Source: DASUKL01 sp036278755 (GTDB lineage: Bacteria > Chloroflexota > Limnocylindria > Limnocylindrales > CSP1-4). From it: a DNA stretch of 5,387 nucleotides. Of the stretch, positions 1-5,051 are shown piece by piece. Location of the stretch: contig DASUKL010000100.1 in NCBI GenBank assembly GCA_036278755.1, positions 1 to 5,387 on the forward strand. Direction: 5' to 3'. Both the position numbers and the translations under genes were made by a program. The first letter of the stretch is position 1. Each line of letters starts with the position of its first letter. The notes below the pieces were generated by a model, which saw only the letters and a program-made list of their open reading frames with translations, was not told where the DNA came from and did not search any database.

Positions 1-51
1 GGCCGATCGTCACGGCCAGCGGTACATTCGATGGCCGGCAGCCGTCTCAAA

Positions 52-181
52 CGTCGCTTGTCACGCCGGGCGCAACGAGCGCCGCCCGAGCTGGCCCGCG
101 ATCGTCGCTTGTCACGCCGGGCGCAACGAGCGCTGCCCGAGCTGGCCCGCGATCGTCGCTTGTCACGCCGGGCGATACGAG
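52..181. repeat. 51-bp tandem repeat, about 2.5 copies
   Basis: Copies start at 52, 103 and 154. The first two are complete 51-bp units that differ at one base (CGCCGCCC versus CGCTGCCC). The third matches for its first 21 bases (154-174), then diverges at two bases, matches ACGAG and fades out near 181. Each unit begins CGTCGCTTGTCACGCC and ends CTGGCCCGCGAT. There is no spacer between units, so this is not a CRISPR array. The period is a multiple of three and leaves a plus-strand reading frame open, but the predicted peptide is a simple Arg-rich repeat with no recognisable domain, so I treat the tract as non-coding. It lies downstream of the CWB2 protein gene, beyond the CGTACGAC array. Confidence 0.9.
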
Positions 182-190
182 TGGAGCGGA

Positions 191-257
191 CGCCGTACGA
201 CCCCGTACGACCCCGTACGACCCCCGTACGACCCCCGTACGACCCCCGTACGACCTC
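191..257. repeat. Array of six CGTACGAC sites at 10-11 bp spacing
   Basis: The octamer CGTACGAC starts at 194, 204, 214, 225, 236 and 247, giving spacings of 10, 10, 11, 11 and 11 bp. The sites are joined by short C runs, and each contains the palindrome CGTACG. The mixed spacing breaks any reading frame, so the array is not selected as coding sequence. The mean spacing of about 10.6 bp is close to one helical turn of B-DNA, so all six palindromes would lie on one face of the helix. It begins about 40 bp past the stop codon of the CWB2 protein gene. It may be a simple satellite or a protein-binding array; the sequence alone does not decide. Confidence 0.9.
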
Positions 258-276
258 TGAGCGACCGCCGCCCGAA

Positions 277-293
277 GGCCGCCCGGGGCGGCC
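277..293 (-). terminator. GC-rich inverted repeat after the CWB2 protein gene
   Basis: The 17-base sequence GGCCGCCCGGGGCGGCC is a perfect 8-base inverted repeat around one central base. It ends 3 bases from the stop codon of the minus-strand gene. Because a one-base loop cannot form, a real hairpin would have about 6 bp and a 5-base loop. An alternative pairing uses the neighbouring CCGCCC at 267-272 and gives a longer loop. No T-run follows on the minus strand, so it does not fit the classical intrinsic terminator. In very GC-rich genomes such hairpins can still end or stabilise transcripts, hence the tentative call. Confidence 0.35.
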
Positions 294-296
294 AGG

Positions 297-3194
297 TCAG
301 GGCACGTAGGTGAAGAGGGCGGCCTTGACGGCGTCGCTGATGACCTTCGTGCCGCCCAGGACCACGACCTTCTGCGGCTTCAGCCGCTGCAGTTCGGTGA
401 TCGTGGCCGGGTCGAGCGGACCGCTCGTGGCGGCCAGGAGGACCGGGCCCTGGACCGTGCCGGCCGCGGCGGCCCCGGCCAGGGCGTCGGGGAAGTCGAA
501 GGCATAGGCCACGTAGGCCGTGCCCACCCCGGGACTGAAGGTGTGGGCGCTGATGGCCGCGGCGGTGGCGAATCGGCTGCTCCCGCTGTCGCGGGTCATG
601 GTATGGCTGAAGGGCAGGGCGGCCAACTGGCTGTAGACGCTGGCCCCGATAGCCGCCGTGCCGCCCAGGACCACGACATGGGCCGGGTGGAGGCGCAGCA
701 GCTCGGCCCGGGTGGAGCCGTCCAGCGTGCCGCTCGTGGCGGCCAGCAGGACCGGTCCCTTGACCGTGCCCGCCGCTGCGGCCCCGGCCAGGGCGTCCGG
801 GAACGCGTCGGCTCGGGCGATGTAGGCCGTGCCCACGCCCGGGCTGAAGGTATGGGCACTGATGGTCGCGGCCGTGGCGAAGCGGGTCGCGCCCGCATAG
901 CGCAGCACGGTGTGGCTCGTGGCATAGGGCGTCAGGGCGCCGAGCACGGCATCGCTGATGGCGGCTGTCCCGCCCAGGACGATGATCGTGTCGGGCTGCA
1001 GGCGGGTCAGCTCGGCCGTCGTGGCCGGATCCAGGGCCCCGCTCGTGGCGGCCAGCAGCACCGGCCCCTTGACCGTGCCGGCCGCTGCGGCCCCGGCCAG
1101 GGCGTCGGGGAAGGCGTCGGCCCGGGCGATGTAGGCCACGGCGACGCCGGGGCTGAACGTGTTGGCGCTGATGGCCGCGGCCGTGGCGTAGCGGGTCGTG
1201 CCGGCGTAGCGATCGATGCCCTGGACGTACTGGATGGTGTGGCTGACCACGGCCGAGACGTTGCCCGCGCCGTCCAGCCAGCGGACGTAGATCGTCTTCA
1301 TCCCGAAGGCGGCGCTGCCGCCGAAGGTCGCCGAGGTCATGTCCCAGCTGAGGCTGGTGGCGTATGGCTTGCTGCCCCAGTGGCTGCCGTCGTTCGAGAG
1401 CTGGATCTTCCAGATGCCGGTCAGGTCGTCGGTGGCGGTGTCGGTGATCGTGACCGTGGCGTGGGCCGTGCGCGGGGCCCCGGCATCGATGGCGAACGTG
1501 CCTGATGGCTTGGTCGCATCGATGGCCTTGAGCTCGGAGATCCGGGTGGTCCACCAGCCGGTGGCGGCGTCCGGGTACTCGGCCGGCTCCCAGATCGTGG
1601 CCCCCTGGAGCGGGTCGGAGGAGGGGATGACGTAGTCGCCCCAGCGAGTGCCCTTGTAGCTGACCGTGCCCTGGTCGACGAGGATCGGCGCGTCGATGGT
1701 GTTCTTCGTCGCGGTGGGGGCCTGCATCCGGGCGTAGGTGGAGATGTAGGCGCTGGGCGAGGACTGGGAGTAGACGACGAAGAGGTTGCCGGTCACGGTC
1801 AGCCCGATGCCGCCCATGAAGTCGTCGAAGCCATCGTCGGCGATGAGGAAGTCCTGGTTCACGCTTGGCGTGGCGTTGGTGACGAGCTGGACCAGCCGGA
1901 CGCAGTCGCGGACCATCGAGTCGCCGCTGGGCGTGCAGCCCGCCGTGGCCACGAACCAGAGCCGGTTGCCGTACCACACGGCGTCCGTGGCCCGTTCGTC
2001 GAAGGCGTTCGCGATCGTCGATGGCGTGCCCGGCTGGCGGGGCATCGGCACGTCGGGGTCGAAGGCCTCCCCGAGCCCATGGGCGGTGAGGTCGTAGACC
2101 GGGGCGAAGGCCACGTTCTTGCCCGCCTGGGTGCCGGTGATGCGGCCGTAGAGGATGCCCGCGTCGAAGCCCTCGCCGATGGCGTAGATCGTCGAGCTGG
2201 TCGGATCGCCGGCCGGGCGCCAGGAGGCGGCGTCCACGTAGTCGGGATCGACGCTGTACTCGAGGGTCGGCGTGCCGGCCAGGACGGCGGAGAGGTCCAT
2301 GACCCCCAGCAGGCCGGCATCGAACGAGCCGAAGCAGTGCCCGCTGCCGCCCAGGATGGGATAGAGGTTCGTGCTGACGGCGACCTTGTCGCTGGAGACG
2401 GCGAGGTCCGGGTAGTCGGTCAGGTAGCCGTCGAACGCGAAGCGGAAGCTGCTCCACGTGCCGCGGGGGTCGCCGGTCTTCGAGACCGCCAGATAGAGGT
2501 TGCCGACCCCGGTCGCGCAGCTCCAGCTGAGCTCGGTGGCGAACCAGCGGTCCTTGGCCGCGTCATACAGCACGTGCGGGTCGGAGTCACCCGTCTCGCC
2601 GGCCGGCTCGGCGAAGAGGACGTCGAACGGCACGGGCGTGATGAGCTTGTTGCCGGAGCGGTCGTAGATGGCGGCCACGGTGTTGTCGAACTCGACGACA
2701 TAGGCGCTGCTGACCGCCACGGCCGTGTTGGGCGGCTCGAGGCAGGTGTGGCTCCCGGACGAGCAGTCCCACTTCTGGCCCGGGAAGTTCGCACCCTTCT
2801 CGATCTCGGCCCCGGCGACCTGAGGGGCGAAGCCGGGGCTCGGGCTGGAGGTGGCGGGCGTGGCCAGGCGAGGGGAGGGGCCGATGTAGGTCTGGGGCGT
2901 CGACCGCGGGACCGTCAGGCGATCGAGGCCGTGGACCTCGTTCGGGGCCGCCGTCCGGGGAGCCGTGCGGAGGTCCACCTGATGGACCTCCGGCGTGATC
3001 GAGCCGGTGGCCCCCGAAGCCCGAGCCGGGGAACCGGTGACCGGCGACCCGATGGCGGGCGCTGCGCCTGCGGAACCGGTGGCCGGTGCTGCCGCGGCCG
3101 GTGCTGCCGCGGCCGGTGCCGGTGCGCTGCTCCCCAGGAGCATACCAACGAAGGCCACGACGACGGCGATCGAGGCGGAGCGGCGACGACCCAT
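297..3194 (-). CDS. Secreted protein: propeller-like domain, Ig-like domain, three CWB2 repeats
   Basis: Predicted extracellular, wall-associated protein of 965 residues; its substrate or ligand is unknown. The ATG at 3194 is chosen because a GGGGAGGA ribosome site precedes it and a signal peptide starts at once (MGRRRSAS, then hydrophobic residues 9-22, with cleavage likely near 26-33). An in-frame ATG at 3320 would add 42 Arg-rich residues ahead of the signal peptide and run past the start of the divergent gene. Residues 24-64 are an Ala/Pro/Gly/Ser linker. Residues about 130-556 look like a beta-propeller or sialidase-like fold, with repeated strand patterns such as DRWFATELSWS, GNLYLAVSKTGDP and RWGDYVIPSSDP. 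Six cysteines (144, 151, 226, 287, 420, 431) could form disulfides. Residues 558-658 are Ig-like, ending IYVRWLDGAGNVS. Three CWB2 repeats (PF04122 type) occupy 659-757, 763-859 and 867-965, each with R(Y/F)ATA, FPDALAGA, GPVLLAATSG and VVLGGT-type motifs. In Clostridioides, CWB2 triplets bind anionic wall polymers. There is no LPXTG motif or C-terminal membrane helix. No enzyme active site was recognised in the propeller-like part. Confidence 0.93.
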   Translation of the reverse strand: MGRRRSASIAVVVAFVGMLLGSSAPAPAAAAPAAAAPATGSAGAAPAIGSPVTGSPARASGATGSITPEVHQVDLRTAPRTAAPNEVHGLDRLTVPRSTPQTYIGPSPRLATPATSSPSPGFAPQVAGAEIEKGANFPGQKWDCSSGSHTCLEPPNTAVAVSSAYVVEFDNTVAAIYDRSGNKLITPVPFDVLFAEPAGETGDSDPHVLYDAAKDRWFATELSWSCATGVGNLYLAVSKTGDPRGTWSSFRFAFDGYLTDYPDLAVSSDKVAVSTNLYPILGGSGHCFGSFDAGLLGVMDLSAVLAGTPTLEYSVDPDYVDAASWRPAGDPTSSTIYAIGEGFDAGILYGRITGTQAGKNVAFAPVYDLTAHGLGEAFDPDVPMPRQPGTPSTIANAFDERATDAVWYGNRLWFVATAGCTPSGDSMVRDCVRLVQLVTNATPSVNQDFLIADDGFDDFMGGIGLTVTGNLFVVYSQSSPSAYISTYARMQAPTATKNTIDAPILVDQGTVSYKGTRWGDYVIPSSDPLQGATIWEPAEYPDAATGWWTTRISELKAIDATKPSGTFAIDAGAPRTAHATVTITDTATDDLTGIWKIQLSNDGSHWGSKPYATSLSWDMTSATFGGSAAFGMKTIYVRWLDGAGNVSAVVSHTIQYVQGIDRYAGTTRYATAAAISANTFSPGVAVAYIARADAFPDALAGAAAAGTVKGPVLLAATSGALDPATTAELTRLQPDTIIVLGGTAAISDAVLGALTPYATSHTVLRYAGATRFATAATISAHTFSPGVGTAYIARADAFPDALAGAAAAGTVKGPVLLAATSGTLDGSTRAELLRLHPAHVVVLGGTAAIGASVYSQLAALPFSHTMTRDSGSSRFATAAAISAHTFSPGVGTAYVAYAFDFPDALAGAAAAGTVQGPVLLAATSGPLDPATITELQRLKPQKVVVLGGTKVISDAVKAALFTYVP
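300..1220 (-). repeat. Three in-gene CWB2 repeats with an exact 309-bp period
   Basis: The DNA for the three CWB2 modules forms a tandem repeat: approximately 924-1220 (first), 618-908 (second) and 300-596 (third). The landmark CCGCTCGTGGCGGCCAG starts at 421, 730 and 1039, exactly 309 bp apart, so each repeat plus linker is 103 codons. The first two modules share an identical 33-residue stretch, from AYIARAD to LLAATSG. The third is more diverged: RDSGSSRF replaces the RYAGATRF form, and AYVAYAFDF replaces AYIARADAF. This fits duplication within the gene followed by drift of the C-terminal copy. Confidence 0.93.
3081..3120 (-). repeat. 15-bp tandem repeat coding the Ala/Pro linker
   Basis: The 15-base unit GGCCGGTGCTGCCGC occurs at 3081-3095 and 3096-3110, followed by a partial third copy at 3111-3118. 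On the minus strand it encodes part of the Ala/Pro-rich segment directly after the signal peptide. The unit is five codons, so copy-number change by slippage would keep the frame and only lengthen or shorten the linker. Confidence 0.85.
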
Positions 3195-3295
3195 GGTTCC
3201 TCCCCGGACACGTCGCCGGGCGTCACTCGGCTCCGTATCGCTGGCGCGTGGAGCCGCCATGGTACGCCGCCCCGTCCGTGTCCCGATACCATGCG
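3195..3295. promoter_or_regulatory. Divergent intergenic region with paired TACCAT elements
   Basis: These 101 bp separate two divergent genes and must hold any local promoters for both. A 7-base inverted repeat, CATGGTA at 3258-3264 and TACCATG at 3287-3293, places a TACCAT hexamer (fitting TANNNT of a -10 box) pointing outward on each strand. For the leftward gene this would give a leader of roughly 58 bases. For the rightward gene, the hexamer ends 3 bases before the ATG at 3296 and 6 bases before the in-frame GTG at 3299, which suggests a leaderless message. No convincing -35 box was found for either. The same dyad could instead be an operator. Confidence 0.35.
3198..3205 (-). promoter_or_regulatory. 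Ribosome binding site of the CWB2 protein gene
   Basis: Read on the minus strand the sequence is GGGGAGGA, with the GGAGG core ending 4 bases before the ATG at 3194. It is the strongest Shine-Dalgarno match near any start in the window. It decides this start over the in-frame ATGs at 3260 and 3320. Confidence 0.8.
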
Positions 3296-3820
3296 ATGGT
3301 GAGTGACCCGTGGGTACCAACGACCCTCCCCGGCGTCCTGCGCACGAGCCTGACGACCCACGCGGACGAGCGCGGCTCCTTCACCGAACTCTTCCGAGTC
3401 TCGCTCGCGCCGGCCGGCACGCCTGTCTTCGTCCAGGCGAACCTCTCGCGCTCCAAGCGGGGCGTCCTGCGCGGGATGCACTTCCACCGCCGTCAGTCGG
3501 ACCTCTGGATCGTGGTCGAAGGCCGGGCCTTCGTCGGCCTGGCCGACCTGCGGGCTGAGGGGACCCCCTGCCTGGGCCTGGAGCTCGGGACGGGCGAGGC
3601 CGTGCTCATCCCGCCGCACGTGGCCCACGGCTTCTACGCCCTCGAGGACCTGGCCCTGCTCTACCTCGTGACGAACGAGTACGACGGGACCGATGAGCTG
3701 GGCTTCGCCTGGGACGACCCCGCCGCCGCTATCGCCTGGCCCGCCGGTGCACCCATCCTCTCCCCGCGCGACCGATCGAACCCCAGCCTGGCCCAGGTCT
3801 TGGCCGCCGACACAGCCTAG
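3296..3820 (+). CDS. rmlC: RmlC-family dTDP-4-dehydrorhamnose 3,5-epimerase (variant)
   Basis: Predicted cytosolic cupin-fold epimerase of 174 residues, close to the usual length of about 180. Canonical members epimerise C3 and C5 of dTDP-4-keto-6-deoxyglucose, the third step of dTDP-L-rhamnose synthesis. Family motifs in order: DERGSFTELFR (24-34), QANLSRSKRGVLRGMHFH (47-64) with the expected catalytic base His62, PPHVAHGF (106-113), YLVTNEYDGTDE (123-134) with candidate catalytic tyrosines Tyr123 and Tyr129, GFAWDDP (136-142), and ILSPRDRSNPSL (154-165), where Asp159 matches the Asp of the His-Asp dyad. One oddity: where RmlC proteins usually read QxKLV after the His, this has QSDLW, so Asp69 stands in for the conserved Lys. 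It may therefore be a 3-epimerase or another sugar cupin. The ATG at 3296 has no Shine-Dalgarno sequence; GTG at 3299 is an alternative start. It is convergent with the GT4 gene and divergent from the CWB2 protein gene. The rmlD-type gene nearby supports a role in deoxysugar synthesis. Confidence 0.88.
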   Translation: MVSDPWVPTTLPGVLRTSLTTHADERGSFTELFRVSLAPAGTPVFVQANLSRSKRGVLRGMHFHRRQSDLWIVVEGRAFVGLADLRAEGTPCLGLELGTGEAVLIPPHVAHGFYALEDLALLYLVTNEYDGTDELGFAWDDPAAAIAWPAGAPILSPRDRSNPSLAQVLAADTA

Positions 3821-3869
3821 GCAGACCCGCTCCCAGCCGCCGAGCCCGCCGAACCGAGCTTCCAGGCCC

Positions 3870-5051
3870 TCAGGCCACCAGCGAGCGATAGAGCGCCACC
3901 AGCTTCGCCGCCTGGCGGTCGACGTCGTGCTCCTCGGCCACGGTCCGCTCCAGGTTCGCCGAGCGGCGGGCCGCCTCGGCCGGGTCATCGAGCACGCGGC
4001 GGATCGTGGCCGTCAGAGCCTCCGGGTCGCGAGGCGGGCAGAGCCAGCCGCCGTCCGCGCCCAGCAACTCGGGCACGCCGCCCACAGCGCTGGCCACGAC
4101 CGGGATGCCCATGGCCCCGGCCTCCACGAGGACCGTCGGCAGGCCCTCGGCATGGGAGGGCAGGACGACGACGTCGCTGGCGGCCAGGAGATCGGGGATG
4201 TGGCCGTGGTCGATGGGGCCCAGGAGGCGCAGGCGGTCCGAGCGGGCGGCCGCGGAGGCGGCAAGCTCTTTCTGCAATGGGCCATCACCGATGACCATGA
4301 TCAGGGCCTCCTTGGGCAGCCGATCCGCCGCCGCCGCGAGCTCCCGCAGTCCCTTGGCCGGCAGCAGACGGCCGACGAAGGTGACGACCGACCGATCGGC
4401 CGGCCAGCCCACCCGCTCCCGCGCCTCGCCCAGCGGGCGCCGGGCGGCCCGCAGCGGCTCCAGGTCGACGCCCACGGGCATGACCCGCGGCCGCCGGCCG
4501 GTCAGCAAGGTGGTGCGCTCGGCGAGGGCGGAGCTCACGGCCAGGACCTCCGTCGCGCCGTCCACCACGGCCTGGAGGCGGGCCCGACCGCCGCGCCGGG
4601 CCTGAGGCTGGAGGTTCACGTCGGAGCCGTGGAGCGTGACTACCGTCGGGCGGCGCCAGTGGTGGCCCAGACGGACGGCAGCCTGGCCGTGGGGCGTGGC
4701 GAAGTGGCCGTGGACCACGGCCGGCCGACGGCCGTGCCAGGTCCCCCTGGCCAGCGCCTCCACCTGCCGGTCGGTGGCCAGCCAGGGTGGGCTGCCGGGC
4801 ATGGCCAGCCAGCGCGGCCGCTCGACGCGGACCAGGCCGTCGAGCGCGGTGCGCGGGCTTTCGGCATAGCGACGCCAGCGGGGGTGGAGCGAGCGGATGG
4901 GCCAGGGTGACCAGGGCACCGGGGCCACGACCTGGAGATCCACCCCCTGGCGGCTCACGGCCCGAGCCTGGGTCTGGGTGAAGATGCCGCCCACGGTGTC
5001 GGCCGGGGAGGGGTAGGCGGGCGCCAGCCAGAGGACGGCCAGGTCACTCAC
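3870..5051 (-). CDS. GT4-family glycosyltransferase
   Basis: Predicted cytosolic or membrane-peripheral retaining glycosyltransferase of 393 residues with a GT-B fold; no membrane helix is seen. It would transfer a sugar from a nucleotide donor onto a growing glycan or lipid carrier; donor and acceptor cannot be read from sequence. The N-terminal acceptor domain has the glycine loop VGGIFTQTQ (20-28), HGHFATPHG (114-122) and TLHGSDVN (139-146). The C-terminal donor domain (about 218-365) has FVGRLLPAKG (225-234) with the phosphate-binding Arg228 and Lys233, GDGPL (255-259), the EX7E motif Glu302 to Glu310 in EGLPTVLVE, and VGGVPELL (323-330). All key residues of an active enzyme are present. 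The start is GTG at 5051, whose GTGA overlaps the rmlD stop and implies translational coupling. A longer frame continues upstream to 5246, but it only reads the rmlD tail repeat as an Arg-Ser string. The rmlD neighbour makes rhamnosyl transfer a fair guess, not a conclusion. Confidence 0.93.
   Translation of the reverse strand: MSDLAVLWLAPAYPSPADTVGGIFTQTQARAVSRQGVDLQVVAPVPWSPWPIRSLHPRWRRYAESPRTALDGLVRVERPRWLAMPGSPPWLATDRQVEALARGTWHGRRPAVVHGHFATPHGQAAVRLGHHWRRPTVVTLHGSDVNLQPQARRGGRARLQAVVDGATEVLAVSSALAERTTLLTGRRPRVMPVGVDLEPLRAARRPLGEARERVGWPADRSVVTFVGRLLPAKGLRELAAAADRLPKEALIMVIGDGPLQKELAASAAARSDRLRLLGPIDHGHIPDLLAASDVVVLPSHAEGLPTVLVEAGAMGIPVVASAVGGVPELLGADGGWLCPPRDPEALTATIRRVLDDPAEAARRSANLERTVAEEHDVDRQAAKLVALYRSLVA
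5048..5051 (-). promoter_or_regulatory. GTGA stop-start overlap coupling rmlD and the GT4 gene
   Basis: On the minus strand, GTG (5051-5049) starts the glycosyltransferase and TGA (5050-5048) ends the RmlD frame, sharing two bases in a 4-bp junction. Upstream, the repeat tract supplies several GGAG cores; the nearest ends about 10 bases before the GTG, which is a weak distance. The overlap argues that the two genes are one operon read together. Confidence 0.85.

Noticed and set aside
52..181. CRISPR array
   Set aside because: Units are contiguous 51-bp copies with no unique spacers, and no cas gene is in the window.
31..309. 92-codon plus-strand open frame across the two tandem arrays
   Set aside because: It exists only because the 51-bp unit is a multiple of three. 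The CGTACGAC part shifts frame between copies, and no ribosome site or known domain is seen.
543..1505. 320-codon plus-strand open frame opposite the CWB2 repeats
   Set aside because: Antisense shadow. Its own internal repetition (GRGGQQ, GPGQGV) merely mirrors the 309-bp CWB2 repeat.
163..2457. 764-codon open frame on the minus strand inside the CWB2 protein gene
   Set aside because: It is an alternate frame of the same strand, kept open by high GC. Its product is Arg/Gly/His/Pro-rich with no domain, whereas the overlapping frame has clear CWB2 and Ig-like motifs.
3126..3194. Twin-arginine signal in the CWB2 protein
   Set aside because: Arginines occur at residues 3-5, but the SRRxFLK-like context is missing; an ordinary Sec signal peptide fits better.
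2079..3302. 407-codon plus-strand open frame opposite the CWB2 protein gene
   Set aside because: Antisense shadow of a well-supported gene; composition is Gly/Arg/Ala-rich with no recognisable motif or ribosome site.
3821..3869. Bidirectional terminator between the convergent rmlC-like and GT4 genes
   Set aside because: The 49-bp gap has direct repeats of CCGAG and AGGCC but no convincing hairpin and no T-run on either strand.
2915..3988. 357-codon minus-strand open frame spanning the rmlC-like gene
   Set aside because: It runs antisense through all of the rmlC-like gene and into the signal-peptide region of the CWB2 protein in another frame; no domain is visible.
3693..4910. 405-codon plus-strand open frame opposite the GT4 gene
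   Set aside because: Antisense shadow of a gene with intact GT4 motifs; Gln/Arg/Gly/Ala-rich without any motif.
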